From Eremomyces bilateralis CBS 781.70 (lineage: Eukaryota; Ascomycota; Dothideomycetes; Eremomycetales; Eremomycetaceae): 64,000 bases of DNA. A model generated the notes under the pieces. The model had not been told where the DNA came from. It ran no database searches and worked only from the letters and a program-made list of their open reading frames with translations. Of this stretch, positions 45,923 through 57,223 are shown in pieces. Every line of letters starts with the position of its first letter. Positions within the stretch are counted from its first letter, which is position 1. The DNA lies in assembly GCF_010015585.1 (NCBI RefSeq), contig NW_022985067.1, positions 273,514-337,513 of the forward strand, given 5' to 3'. The translations under genes and the position numbers were made by a program.

Positions 45923-46942
45923 CTACGTGACGTGCAAACCTCCGGTAATGAGCATCTCACTACCAGTCATGTACGCACTGGCGTCGCTTAGCAGGTAAAC
46001 CGCAGCCCCTTTCAAGTCGGTACGGTCCCCCATCCGCTTCATGGCTGGTGCGTTTACAAATACCTCGCCTACATCCTTCCTTTGCTCAAGAAGGGCCATA
46101 CTCATATCCGTCAAGATGTATCTACTGACGATTAGCGACTATGGGTCAACGGTTATACCGGAAAGAGGACTTGCCCTGGGGAGATACTATTCACCCTTAC
46201 ACCCATACTTGCCAGCTCAGACCCCAGCTGATGCGTCAGACCGAGGACAGCCCCCTTGCTCGAAGAATAATCGCTCGTCAGCTGGAGTTTGGGGGCTTCA
46301 TGTGCCGAGACAGAGGCAATATGGACAACCGATCCAGCGCCTGACGTTAGAGCCGAACTTCGCCTCCCCTGCTTCACCATCTGCCTCACAGCCAACTGAG
46401 TTGCAAAGTAGGTGCCGAAGACATTGATCTTGAAGGTGCGCTCCACGTCTCTCGGATCTCGATCCAAGAAGGCCTGGTCGGGGCATACGCCTGCCGCTGT
46501 GATCCTGAAAGCATGGTCAGCTTACTGTTTTCGTGAGACCTAAGATCCCATACAGGCCGTCTATTCGTCCAAAATCCTTGACAATCTTATCAAAGGTTGC
46601 CTGCAGTTTCTCATAATCGGTCACATCTGCTCTGAAAAAGGCAGACAGGTTAGCATGACCTCGGGGACCATAGCTTACTGGCCTTTTTGAGACGTACTGA
46701 TAGAACTCAGCCTTGCATATTTCTTGCAGTTTCTTGTAATGCTCGTGGGGTTGCGGCGCCGCATCGAGGATCGCAACCGATCCCCCAGCTTCTGCAACGG
46801 CAAACCCAAGAGCTAGGCCAATTCCCCGAGCACCGCCCGTGATTACGACAACACGGTCTTTCAGAGAGAAGAGGTCGAAAACAGGGTTGTGGAGATATGA
46901 ATCTGGGTTTGTTGGAACAGTAGTTTCAGATTTGGCCGCCAT
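45923..46942 (-). CDS. classical short-chain dehydrogenase/reductase with a GC-AG intron
   Basis: Four exons (46942-46698, 46631-46554, 46504-46175, 46121-45923) give 283 residues. Landmarks are [12 protein letters not shown] (cofactor loop), AILDAAP after beta-2, ITAAGV in place of [17 protein letters not shown] with the catalytic Ser, DYSSSKGA with Tyr and Lys, and RVNSISPG. The third intron begins GCAAGT rather than GT and ends GTAG; only this junction restores SPG-YILTDMS. Residues between 16 and 30 ([19 protein letters not shown]) match the pattern of fungal sorbose/mannitol-type reductases. It is divergent from a second SDR at 47597. Confidence 0.88.
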
Positions 46943-47596
46943 TTCGATCGCCTGTGACTTGCGGATGAGACCCCCGTTTCCTTGAGAGATGACACTACTT
47001 GAGAGAGAGGAAGGCCGCGATGGCTAATTTAATGACACCGGAAATGGTGTGGGAAAACTGCACGAAGAACCTCCCAAAACAGATTAAAACAAGTGCAACC
47101 ACCAACAAGTCCTTAGCTTATATACAGCCCATCTTCCGCCGCTTTTCGCTAATATACGGCCTACCCCAGCAAATGCCCCAGTCATTGGTACACCAGACAC
47201 GACCAAAATTACCCCAAAAGGGATTCACGTGTACATGATGATTGGGGAATAGGGAAGCAGAAGTGTGGGGGGACTGAGGAGGTACGTAGCTGGTCCAGCG
47301 CAGCAGCGGGTATGTTGCGGGGTCGATGCGGGGCTGCCCCCGAACAGAAGGCCTGAACGGAGGCCCCTCCTGAACCCTGATGCCCCGCCTCTGAAGTATG
47401 AACGGGAGCCCCTCTTGGGGTCCTGGTGCAGGAGACTGGGATGAGTCGCTGGGCCTGATGTCCGGGCTTGCAGCGCTGCTTGATGCAGATGCTTCGGTCG
47501 TGTTTAAATTCAATCTGGGACAGGAAAACAATAAGTGGCCTGGTCGAATATGTTCTAGAAACAAGCCAGAAGACTCAAATATTGACGTTGGCAAGC
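46943..47596. promoter_or_regulatory. divergent promoter between two SDR genes
   Basis: About 650 bases without a real gene. CTTATATA at 47117-47124 reads as TATATAAG toward the minus-strand SDR, about 175 bases from its ATG. Shared control of the pair is plausible from position. Confidence 0.45.
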
Positions 47597-48592
47597 ATGG
47601 AGCCACAATCATCGGTCCTCAAGAAGTTCTCGCTCCATAACAGATCTATTGTCATTACGGGTGCTGGCCGAGGGTTGGGCTTGAGTTTCGCGAGGGCATT
47701 GGCAGAACTCGGTGCGAATATCATAGCTATTGATGTTCATGATAAACCAGATGAAGAGTTCCACGATCTCTTGAGTTATGGGGTGAAAACAGTATATTAC
47801 AAGTGAGTTCGGTGCGGTTTGCTACCAGTGTTTCGCGACTTGTCCTTACCATGTCTAGGTGCGATGTTCGAGACCCTGCAACGCTGAAGGCGACCATCGG
47901 AGAGGCAGCAAATAAATTCGGATCCATCAATGGCTGGTATATCGCACACCCCATAGTCGTCTCCAAACATAATCTGAGTGACAAAGCATCGCAGCAGCAG
48001 CTATTATGACAGACAAACCATTCATGGAACACACCGTAGACGACATGAACGCTTCGTTCGCCGTCAATGTAAGTCCTCCTTTCAGCAATGAGATGATCTT
48101 TCTTATTGACTAGTGGGCAGGTGAACGGAATGCTCTCGACGGTACAAATCTGCGCCGAACATATGATTAAGCAAAAATCTGGAGGCACCGTCATCTGTAT
48201 ATCCTCGACGGCAGGACACAAGGCGGTATTTCCTCAAACTGCGACAGCATACGTCTGCTCCAAACATGCGGTTCTTGGTTTGGTTCGACAGGCTGCTGCA
48301 GAGCTGGCACAGCATAACATTCGCGTGAACAGTATCAGCCCTGGGTACGCTGCATCCATCTCCGGGGAAACTTCAGCGCTAACACTGAAGTAGGCCATTT
48401 TTAACGAAGATGTTGCGATCAGTGATAGCGGGCGACCCTGCGCTAGAGGAGTATTTCTCCGAGGGCAATGCAATGAAACGACTGGCGGTGCCAGAGGAGC
48501 TGGACGGAGCAGTCGGGTACTTGATGAGCGATGCTAGCAGTTTTGTGACGGGCAATAATTTCAATATCGATGGCGGATCTGGCTGCCATTGA
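47597..48592 (+). CDS. classical short-chain dehydrogenase/reductase
   Basis: Five exons (47597-47802, 47859-47936, 47987-48068, 48121-48344, 48394-48592) give 262 residues. The four introns are 49-56 bases, all GT-AG. Motifs are SIVITGAGRGLGLSF, IAIDVHD after beta-2, INGCIAAAAI in place of NNAG, ICISSTAGHKA with the catalytic Ser, AYVCSKHA with Tyr and Lys, and IRVNSISPG. The C-terminus VTGNNFNIDGGSG is standard. The similar layout of motifs and exon junctions to the minus-strand SDR suggests that the two are distant paralogues arranged back to back. Confidence 0.87.
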
Positions 48593-49040
48593 GAGCTGAA
48601 TACTATTGTTCGCCATAACCGCTCTGGAAAACGTTCAGTTGGAGTTTTATGTCCTAATCAGTCTCCAAATTCCAATCGATCCCCCGCTAATTACCCGCAT
48701 GCGGCTTTGTCATGTGCTGTGTCTACTGTATATTAGCAATGTCTGACTTGAGGAGAAACACTAACGGTGGGTGGTAGTTAGCCTTGATTACTTTGGGCCA
48801 ATTGACTTCTACGTATCCAGGTGATTGCTGAAATTGCCTCTCCCGCAGACGTAATTAATGTGCTCCATCGAATAGACAACACAACTCGGTGCTACAAATA
48901 CCAGCTCACGGAATGACTGAGAGACAAACTCTCGCCGTAGAAGGGTATACTCCAACTCTAAAAGAATTCCTTCCATGCCAGCAGCACCGGTATGGACTTT
49001 TCCATTCGCTCCTTCAGGCCAACACTGATCACAAGTGGCG
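48593..49040. other. intergenic
   Basis: No gene seen. A missing first exon of the regulator pseudogene could lie here, but none could be recognised. Confidence 0.35.
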
Positions 49041-51642
49041 ATAGGAAGAGCCTGCCCGCAAAGCATTCCACTGTGATATATGTGGGGTGAAATTGACGCT
49101 CCAGACGCATCTCCAGCGGCACCGACAACTTCATTCACGGTACTTCTCCTATGCTTCACTCGATCCATTACTGATTTTCTTGACAGTGGAGCTGGTCGAA
49201 CAGAGGGCTTCCTATGTAAACCATGCGGTAAGCTTTTCAACGGAAAAGACATACTTTTGCATCATGGCCGACTGGTTCACGGCATCACCCTACCGAATGG
49301 ACGAAAAACTTCGTGCCAGAATTGCATTTGACAGAAGCTAAAGTGTTCACGTTCACCGCCTTGCGATTCTTGCGTCACTAGAGGCACGGAATGCATTCTC
49401 CAGGATCTATCGAGCAATGCCAATTCGAATGCGACAGACTGCTCATTTTTCAAAAAGGACCCGAAACGCTGCATCTGCTCTATCCAGCAGCTCACCAACG
49501 ACCCACTACAGTCCAGAATGCTCCGCCCAAGTGTCCATATCTTCATCCCGACCGTCTGGAGATGATCGAAGCATCGATACCCAACCACCGGAGCTCCCTC
49601 TCAATAACATCCAGCACCTACCTCCAAATCTAACGAGACTGAACAGAGGCTTATATGCTCTCAGTCTTCCTCCTGAATTGCCACCACCCAGAGACATTCA
49701 TCAGCCTAAGCCAGCACGAATCAACTTGCTAGACAATAGCACCTTGATAAACCAATTAGGCGATCCAAGAAGCATATCTGACTTGGCTGTTGCCAACCTC
49801 GACTGGGACCCTTATGCTCCCCGGGGAATAGATTGTCTTGGAGTTGACTAGCAGTGCTTTTCGTTCCCACCCGAAAAGCTTGCTCAACAGACCTTTTTTG
49901 GCCAGTTGATGGATATACCAACAGCAACAGCTTTCGCGGAAGCTGCGCGCTTCGGTTCCACAGACTGTTCTCCGTTGCCATAGTTTTCAGGCTCCGCCGT
50001 TCCTTCGTCCCCTGTGAACAGACATGACATGGTGAATAACCCAACAGTTCATGGGCGAGGACTTAGTCAGTGCTCTTCGATTGCAAGTACAACACTCGCG
50101 AGCAGTATCAGCAGCGTTCTCTCCCAACCGTATCTGCCGTCAGACATCGATTCACCAGAGCATAGCGCCGCAGTTCACCATCTCAAAAAAATGGTCACAG
50201 TTTACTTTGCGGACTTCTATCGTGGGTTACCAGTCATGCTTCAACCGATATGGGACATTGCAAAATATCCCACAAACCTCGTAGCTGCCCTAGTACGTCT
50301 TGGGTCTACAAAGTGCCATAGGAAGAAGGGGCTGGACGCGGAGTCAAGCATGCTGGCCGAGATATGTTTTCAGCATTTTAACGAAGCGGTATGCTCCACC
50401 AACTTTGCGTGCTACCTAGACTCTTACTGACTGGAGTGGACTCACAGTATGCACGCGCACCTGCCGATTATCAGAATATGGAGTTAGCAGCCGCATCCTT
50501 GTATCAGCAAGTGTACTACTTGGGTGTCGCCGTTCCGTCCCTCCATGAGAGCGCCGACAAACTTCCGCATTTGCATGGCATCAGTGGCGGGCGGCTGAGA
50601 TTGCAAAGACACTCGCGTGGAGTGTTTTCAAATATGACAACAGTCTCTCGACTCTGACGACGAGGCGAGGCGTCGTGGGCTTGCAAGAACTTCCGGACAG
50701 ACTGCCTTTTGATGAGGGCCTTTGGGAGGCGCAGTCTGCCGTGGCATGGGTGTCAATGGCATCCTTAACGGAACATTCGCTCCAGGGAGCTCGTTTTCGG
50801 CCGCTTCTTCGTGAAATCTTGAATGGAAAAGTGATTTCGGACAATGTGCCATCATAGTGGAAGCGCTGTTGCGCCCAAACCATGGCTCGACTATTCTGGA
50901 ATCTAAAGGAGATGGACGACTCTATCCTAAACCTTTACGCCCTGAATTCGTTCACTGACTCTCAGAAACCTCTCAGAAAGTACCTGTTTCAGAGTCCGAA
51001 ATTGCTGCATGATTCTACCGTAAGACCATCCCGACCTCAGGACCTTGTTCATGTCAAGTAAGTATTGAAACTGTGACTAGATCGACTGGTACCTAACACT
51101 ATCTGCACAACGTGCCTTGTTTATCATAATGCGAACTTGTACAGCCAACGAGAGATGAGGAAAATGATTGTGCTCATCTGCCAGAACAGAACTAGCGCAA
51201 ACGATACGGAGTTTAATATGGCAAAGACCAGGCTGCAAATTGTACTCGCTAGTGATCCTGTCCATGCGAGACTCGTATACCACGCGGCATCCATCATGGC
51301 AATTTCTAGAGTGCACAGTCAACACCCCATGCGAGATAACGAGGGATTTTGACGCTTATGCATATGTTATTGCATTTGTCAAATTCGGCTCAGGAAAGAG
51401 GAAGACACCTGTCAATCCTAGCACTCCCGTTATGGCCAGCGGCACTTTTGCCAATGAAGCCAGCGAAAGTGAAGGTTCCGTCAGGCTCGACCGTATTCCT
51501 TGGTCTCGTACAGCCGCGCAGAATAATGCAGTTGAAATCTGGATCAGCAATAATTGTGGCTATCCTTCCATTGATGATGCATACGACATCTACGAAGCAG
51601 GCGGCTATGCAAAACTCAAGACCATTGCCCTTTAGGCTATAG
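49041..51642 (+). pseudogene. dead transcription factor with C2H2 plus Zn2Cys6 fingers
   Basis: Pieces of one large regulator follow in order. First is a C2H2 finger, FHCDICGVKLTLQTHLQRH. After an intron (GTACTT..GACAG) a second follows, CKPCGKLFNGKDILLHHGRL. Next is a Zn2Cys6 cluster, CQNCI-stop-QKLKCSRSPPC then DSCVTRGTEC. The fungal-specific regulator domain comes last (VYFADFYRGLPVMLQPIWDI, then WHQWRAAEIAKTLAWSVF). In-frame stops lie at 49329 (TGA), 49849, 49981 and 50855 (TAG). Frames also shift near 49450, 50570 and 51345. The three TAGs could each come from CAG and the TGA from CGA. No ATG precedes the first finger. The tail (YVIAFVKFGSG ... AYDIYEAGGYAKLKTIAL) is still recognisable. 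Clearly a pseudogene of a dual-finger regulator class, next to a living C2H2 regulator. Confidence 0.8.
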
Positions 51643-52438
51643 AGAGCTTGAGCGTGTGGGATTTATCACGTAGATTCTACAGCACTCTAGATAATTTAAA
51701 CTAACTTAGGTTGGATAAGTTAACTAGTTAGTTAGTGCTAAGTTAACTGATAACTAGTCACTACTGCTTTGAATGATGTATTCTCGGATACGAAATCTTT
51801 GCTCATATGCCGTCACTGGACACCATCTTGTTAGAGCCGTCGATGACCCAATGGTGCGAAGTCCGACCTGGACGAAGTGGATGAAAATGTACGGGTGGCC
51901 TTCGGCTACTGGCCTCCAAATGTCTTGCCCGCCTTATTGATACGCTCCCTCTGTCGTCTTTGCTCTCGAAGCTTCTTGACTTGATGACTATAAACCTGGT
52001 GGCTGCATGCGTTTGTTTTCGCTCTCATTTCTAACATATGACGCGCACCCAAAGATACGGTGTATGCTAGACAGGGATATGGAGATAGAGTTGGATCCAA
52101 GTATGCATGTGCGGGGGGGGGAAATAGCGCCGGAGAACCCGCAGTATGATTTTGCAGCTCCGAGAGGGAACTCCGGCGTGGTCTCCGTCTCCACATCCCC
52201 CAGAAAGACAGCAACGTGCCCCGCAACCCCCCATCCTGTCTCCACGCACATGGCCGTTGTTTCTTGTGCTGCTAGAGTAGAATCTCACAGTTGCGGGGCT
52301 AAAGAAAGAGAAGGACGTGTCTATTTGCCTATAAATGGCGTTGGGTAGAGTCGTGGTGGGCGATCGCCGTCATCATATCCCCCGCAACATCCACAAGACA
52401 GTCCATCAACCTGAAGCCAGTTGACCAACAACATCAAG
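51643..52438. promoter_or_regulatory. intergenic; promoter of the DLH-like hydrolase
   Basis: Contains several TTAACTAGTTAGTTAG-type words (51700-51755) like the ends of the 29 kb MITE-like element. A TATAAAT at 52330-52336 sits about 100 bases before the ATG, a normal distance for a fungal TATA box. Confidence 0.5.
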
Positions 52439-53511
52439 ATGCCGTGCGAAGATGTTGAGTTCAAGACGCAAGACGGTCTGACCTTGCGAGGGTTGTTTTA
52501 CACCCCAGCAACTGCCTCCAAAGGGGCCAAGCTCCCTTGCATTGTGATGAGCAATGGCTTTGGCGCGATAAAAGAGATGGGCATATTGCCTTTCGCCGAG
52601 CGGTTTCCGGCTGAGCTTCCCGTCACGGTGCTGCTTTACGACAATCGAAATCTTGGTGCGAGTGATGGAGAACCTCGACAGGAGGTCATTCCTGCTCATC
52701 AAATCGCCGACTACAGCGACGCAATCACCTATGCTCAGCTGCGACCGGACGTTGATGAGAAGAAGATCGCAGTCTGGGGCACGAGCTACAGTGCCGCTCA
52801 CGTTCTCACGGTTGCAGCCGTTGATCGCAGAGTGAAGGCGGTGATCAGCCAGGTATGCAGGATTCTATCCAAGTCCGGAACACAGCTAATTGATATGCAT
52901 CAGTTCCCTGTCACAGATGGATGGACCAATTTCCATCGGATGACCAGAAACGATTTGGTGAAGAACATGGAGGCCCTGTTTGAGAAGGGTGAGTCGTTTT
53001 CAAATCATCGGTCCAGTAGGACAATCTCTGACAAGAAATAGATCGCCAAGGACGCGCCAGAGGTGAACCGGCAATTACGATCAAGAATGTATCCAACCAA
53101 CCCGACAAGGAACTTTGCAATCTTCCGACTCCAGATAGCTACGAATATGTAACTTCATGGATGAAGAAGTACCCCGCAGTAAGGAACGAAATCACAGTCT
53201 CGAGGTGAGTAACCTAAAAATCGAGTTCACAAGCGTTCTACTGATGCAAGTATTTCAGCATCGAAGCCTTCCGAGCATACAATGCGTCCGGCTACATCCA
53301 TCACATCTCTCCCACGCCATTGCTTATGTGCGTCGCGGACAAGGATGAGCTCACACCTACCGATATTGCCATCGAATCCTACTCGCGTGCACGGGAGCCC
53401 AAGGACATCTATATCTTCCCAGGTGGTCATTACGACGGTTATTATGGAGAAACATTCGAGAAGGTCATCGCTTACCAGATTGGGTTCTGGAAGAAGCATT
53501 TTCTGGTGTAA
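52439..53511 (+). CDS. alpha/beta hydrolase, dienelactone-hydrolase-like
   Basis: Four exons (52439-52852, 52904-52988, 53042-53204, 53259-53511) give 304 residues, with introns of 51-54 bases. The fold begins FKTQDGLTLRGLFYTP. The oxyanion region is VMSNGFGAIKEM. The elbow reads VWGTSYSAAH (GxSxS, Ser where the nucleophile is expected). The acid is likely in VADKDELTP, and the His in FPGGHYDGYYG. This subgroup (GFGAIKEM ... GHYDGYYG) is widespread in filamentous fungi, often beside polyketide or alkaloid genes, where members act as esterases, thioesterases or lactonases. It closes the 36-53.5 kb neighbourhood; whether it shares a pathway is unknown. Confidence 0.9.
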
Positions 53512-54140
53512 TGCGAGTGACGGTTCTAAATGCCTGTGGTGAGAAATGTGTATCAAACAACTCGAATTCTTACTGTAGACCAATATTTTCAGTGCATCCA
53601 GTGTATCCAGTGTGATCTCAGCTTCTACTTTTGGGTACTCCCTACACACCACGCATGTCCAAGGCTCTCCACCGATCCCTCGGGCTAACACTAAGCATCC
53701 TCTACCATATTCTCATTGCACTTGGAATGTTATACGTGAATCTTTTCCTTCGATATGGTATGCAGAGGGCTCTTCGAAAATTCAGTCATCGTTTCCCTAT
53801 CATCTCGTTGGTAGTCCAACATATTAGCGAGATTCAGAGGACCGTGGACAGCTATAGCTCGATACCCTTCAACGTCACGGCACCATTGTTTGGAATACTG
53901 AATTGTATGTGCTTTGAAGGTCAGAGCCGTGAACCTGAAGAGACTGACAGGGGTCTGTAGAAAGCTGCAGAGTGTGCCTGGCCAAAATTAGATCAGTGCT
54001 GCCACTACCGGCCCCGTGGCCCATGTCGAGTACCTTCAGTCAGTTCAGTAGGAGGTTTCACTTCGCATCGTGTCTTTGCGATCAGTGATATTGAACCGAC
54101 CGATCAGAACGCAAAATTCTTGATATTAGGAGGTAAATCG
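53512..54140. other. intergenic with a weak small reading frame
   Basis: Apart from the doubtful frame at 53655-53960 nothing is seen before the MULE. Confidence 0.4.
53655..53960 (+). CDS. possible small membrane protein
   Basis: ATG-started frame of 101 residues beginning MSKALHRSLGL, with a hydrophobic helix (LTLSILYHILIALGMLYVNL), a basic stretch after it and a mixed polar tail. No family recognised, no homologue in the window. It may be a chance frame; only the ordered helix-then-basic pattern argues for it. Confidence 0.25.
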   Translation: MSKALHRSLGLTLSILYHILIALGMLYVNLFLRYGMQRALRKFSHRFPIISLVVQHISEIQRTVDSYSSIPFNVTAPLFGILNCMCFEGQSREPEETDRGL

Positions 54141-54149
54141 ATTAAATCC
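54141..54149. repeat. target-site duplication, left (ATTAAATCC)
   Basis: Nine bases identical to 57395-57403 directly flank the MULE. Nine-base duplications are typical of Mutator-like elements. Confidence 0.95.
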
Positions 54150-54320
54150 GGATGGTCCTGCGCGTACACGTAGGGTATTCTACACGTACACGCACCCAGT
54201 TTCTACGCGTACACGCACCCAATTACTAGACGTACACGTAGCCAAAAATGGTTAGCCTACTAATTTCTGTGACCACCAACTCGCTCAACGTGCAACTGCA
54301 GAACTCGCGGAAATGGTGAT
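54150..54320 (+). repeat. MULE left terminal inverted repeat
   Basis: 171 bases, 169 identical to the reverse complement of 57224-57394. It holds subterminal repeats ACACGTACACGCACCCA, GCGTACACGCACCCA and GACGTACACGTAGCC. Confidence 0.95.
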
Positions 54321-54550
54321 ATAGAAGTACTAGATATCAACTGTCAGAGATCAGAATGTCTCTGTTTTTCGGGGACCTCCAGTTTCCTACCCGTGACCCC
54401 ATATTCCTAACTATGACAACGCATCATGCATCCCGCGATGTTACCAGCCCCTCACTCTTTGCTTTTTCGCTCGTCTTGAGCAAGCCAAGGTCTCTAGGGC
54501 CATGAAATGTATACAGAACTTAAATATGGGCGTATTCCCGCAGGTTTTAT

Positions 54551-54663
54551 GCTCATCAGGATCAAGGTCAATCTATCTACGCTCTTTTGGAATCTAACGG
54601 TGTTTTCCCACTGTATCGCTGCACTAATCACCTGATTGAGCGAAACCGCCATTTATCTCACAT
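54551..54663 (+). repeat. MULE leader segment shared with 5.69 kb
   Basis: About 112 bases at roughly 95 percent identity to 5689-5797. It ends about 20 bases before the transposase ATG. It may be host DNA captured by the element, or the 5.69 kb copy may be a relic of an older relative. Confidence 0.8.
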
Positions 54664-54685
54664 CAACGCCAATCTTGTTCCGACT

Positions 54686-57173
54686 ATGGCTCTCCGCCCA
54701 ACTAATTCGTTGGGCCTAGTCCCGTATCTCGATTCGTCAGATTTTGATGGAAATGAGGAGGGAAGTGAGGAGGAAAGTGAGGCTGGAGATAGTGATATGG
54801 AGGAGAGCTTTGCGACTGCAGACGAGGAGATTAGCGATGAGGTCGACCAAGATATAGAGGACTTACCTAACTCCTTCTTCAACGACTTCCTAAATACGAT
54901 ACAGGAGGACTATATCAATCTTTCCGCCCCACCGGTCCAGCCTGATCAAGGGTGGAAAGATATCGACGATGCCTACCAATATCTCCTCCAATACGCGCGT
55001 GATCGGCATTTCGGTATCCGTAGAGGTAAGACCTTTACGGATAAGAACTGGGATGAGAAGGATCGTACCTGGTTCGAGTGCGATCGGTCCGGAAAGCCTC
55101 CAAAAATCCCGTCCTTAATCCGCAAGACTGGAAGTTCGAAAACCGGCTGTGGATGGGTGGTTAAGACCAAACTCGACCGTAATACGCGGCGTTGGGTTAT
55201 TCATACCATGGTTCTCGAGCATAACCATAGCATTGTCTCCTCGGCATCAGCTCACCGCAGCCACCGTAAATTGACTGTGGAACAGAAGCAGGAAATTGAC
55301 AAGATGACAATGGCTGGATGTACGCCAAAACAGATCTATAACGCCATCCTATCCGGCACAGATTTGATCAGGAGAGATATATATAATCGACGCGACTTTT
55401 TGAAGCTCCACCGCTTGAAAGGACAGTCCTATATTCAAGCACTTCTCCGGGAACTTAGCACGCGAACCGACCTAATCACCGGCCACCAATATGACCCAGA
55501 AACGAGGCGGATCACTCACCTTTTCTTCGCTCACCGGCGGTCCTTGGAAGTACTCCAAAACCAACATGATGTCTTGATCTTGGATTGTACGTACAAGACT
55601 AATAAGTACAAGATGCCTCTCTTCCATGCCGTTGGAGCAACGGCATCAAAGACAAACTTTGATATCGCGTTCGCCTTTATGAAGGGAGAGACCGAAGACG
55701 ACTATATTTGGGTATTAAGTCAGCTCAAAAGTGCTATAGGTATACTTCTTCCACGCCTAATACTCACGGATAGCGAGGACGCCTTGATCAATGCACTCGA
55801 GCTCGTTTTCGCCGGGATTCCGTGCCATCTATGTAATTGGCATATCTTTATGAATGTTAATACCAATCTCACGCGAAAGTTCGTACTTCCAAGACATCTT
55901 GATATCTTATATCCGACAAAGGCGCAAAGGGAGGACATGTCACAGGAAAATTACCTTAGCTATATCTGCCCTTCTACTAGCCTCCTAGTAGGGGCGTCCC
56001 TTTTTGGGGATTTAGCTTAGTTGGTTACATTTGACAGGACATGAGGAAGCTCCGTGCTCAATTTCTGAAAGATTTCAAGAAGGTAAGTGGCTCTAAAACC
56101 GCGGAGATCAAAGTGAGATCGAGCTATGAGATACGTACGTTGATATCTCTGGAAATGGCTATTTTGGAGACTCCGCGGTCCTAACACATACTTTGAGTTC
56201 GGGAATTTTGCTAACTATACGCTCACAGGTCGCTTACGCGAAAACTCCTAATGACTTCGATTCTGCGTACAATAAGCTCAAAGACGCCCACCACGACCAA
56301 CAACCCACTTTCGACTATATTGACCGATATGTCCTTCCTAAACGTGAGCGATTCGCCGCGGCGTGGACCGACCAACGAATCAATTGGGGGATACGGTCGA
56401 CACAGGGAGGAGAGAGCGCTCACGGCGTGATCAAGCAGCACGTTACAGAAGCAAATGGAGATTTGATGAATGTGACTACTCTGATACTCCAGGCGGTCGT
56501 ACAGAATGCCAATGAGTCTATTGCCGCCAACGATACGGCCTCTATTAGGACTTTAACGCGGTGGAGATGTAATTCAGTCATCTCTGACGACCTCCTCGAC
56601 AAGGTCTCCAAACCGGCCTTGAATTACCTGATGGAGCAGACTCAATTAGCTCGCGCGACTCTCCTTACCCGCCCTATACCTCTCCAGCCTTGTACAGGGA
56701 CTTTTGCTAAATCGAAGGGCCTACCGTGCTCCCATACTATTAGCGAGAACCTCCGGCGGAATAGAGACTGGCAGATTCCCCTTTCCTTGATTGATGAGCA
56801 CTGGCTATATTTCAGGAAGCCTGTCTTCGGTCCTGCACAGGATCCATTCCGCCATCTTCGAGAGCCTGCAATTCCTATCTCTCAGCGGACCGTTCGCCAG
56901 CCAGAGCTACAGGGCGTTGTCTTGGTCTCTCCATCTGGTGAACTCCAAGCCGCAGCCTCGCAGTCTACGACTACACCGCATGGCACGTCCTCTCATCGCG
57001 AAGAGGTTGGATTTGAAACCGCAGATCGAGAGGCTAATCGTGCTCCACGCCCACAGCCTATACCAAGGCAAAGGCGTGCGAGGGGAGCAAATCAAAGGCG
57101 TGGTACGGGAGCGACTCGCGGAGCGATCCAAAGGACCTCAGATGGTGGAGTTTTTATGACTCTCGACTTATGA
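54686..57173 (+). CDS. MULE transposase
   Basis: Three exons (54686-55987, 56038-56082, 56229-57173) give 763 residues. Intron 1 (50 bases, GTAGGG..GACAG) removes an in-frame TAG; intron 2 (146 bases, GTAAGT..CACAG) has a GCTAAC branch word, and all phases are 0. After an acidic N-terminus comes a FAR1/WRKY-GCM1-type zinc domain (FECDRS ... GCGWVVKT ... LEHNHSI). The MULE catalytic core follows: DDE-type Asp in LDCTYKTNK, Asp in LTDSEDALINA followed by the CNWHI CxxH element, and Glu in GGESAHGVIKQ. A SWIM-like zinc motif, CTGTFAKSKGLPCSH, follows. The tail is basic with RQRRARGANQRRG. It cuts and inserts the element using the TIRs. No disabling change seen. Confidence 0.9.
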
Positions 57174-57223
57174 TATATCTTTTATACTACACGTTCATTT
57201 CTCTATTATATATCTATCTCTAC

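Noticed and set aside
54587-54685. Longer transposase N-terminus beginning at a TTG in the MULE
   Set aside because: Eukaryotic translation needs ATG; the upstream part is the leader segment also present at 5.69 kb without transposase.
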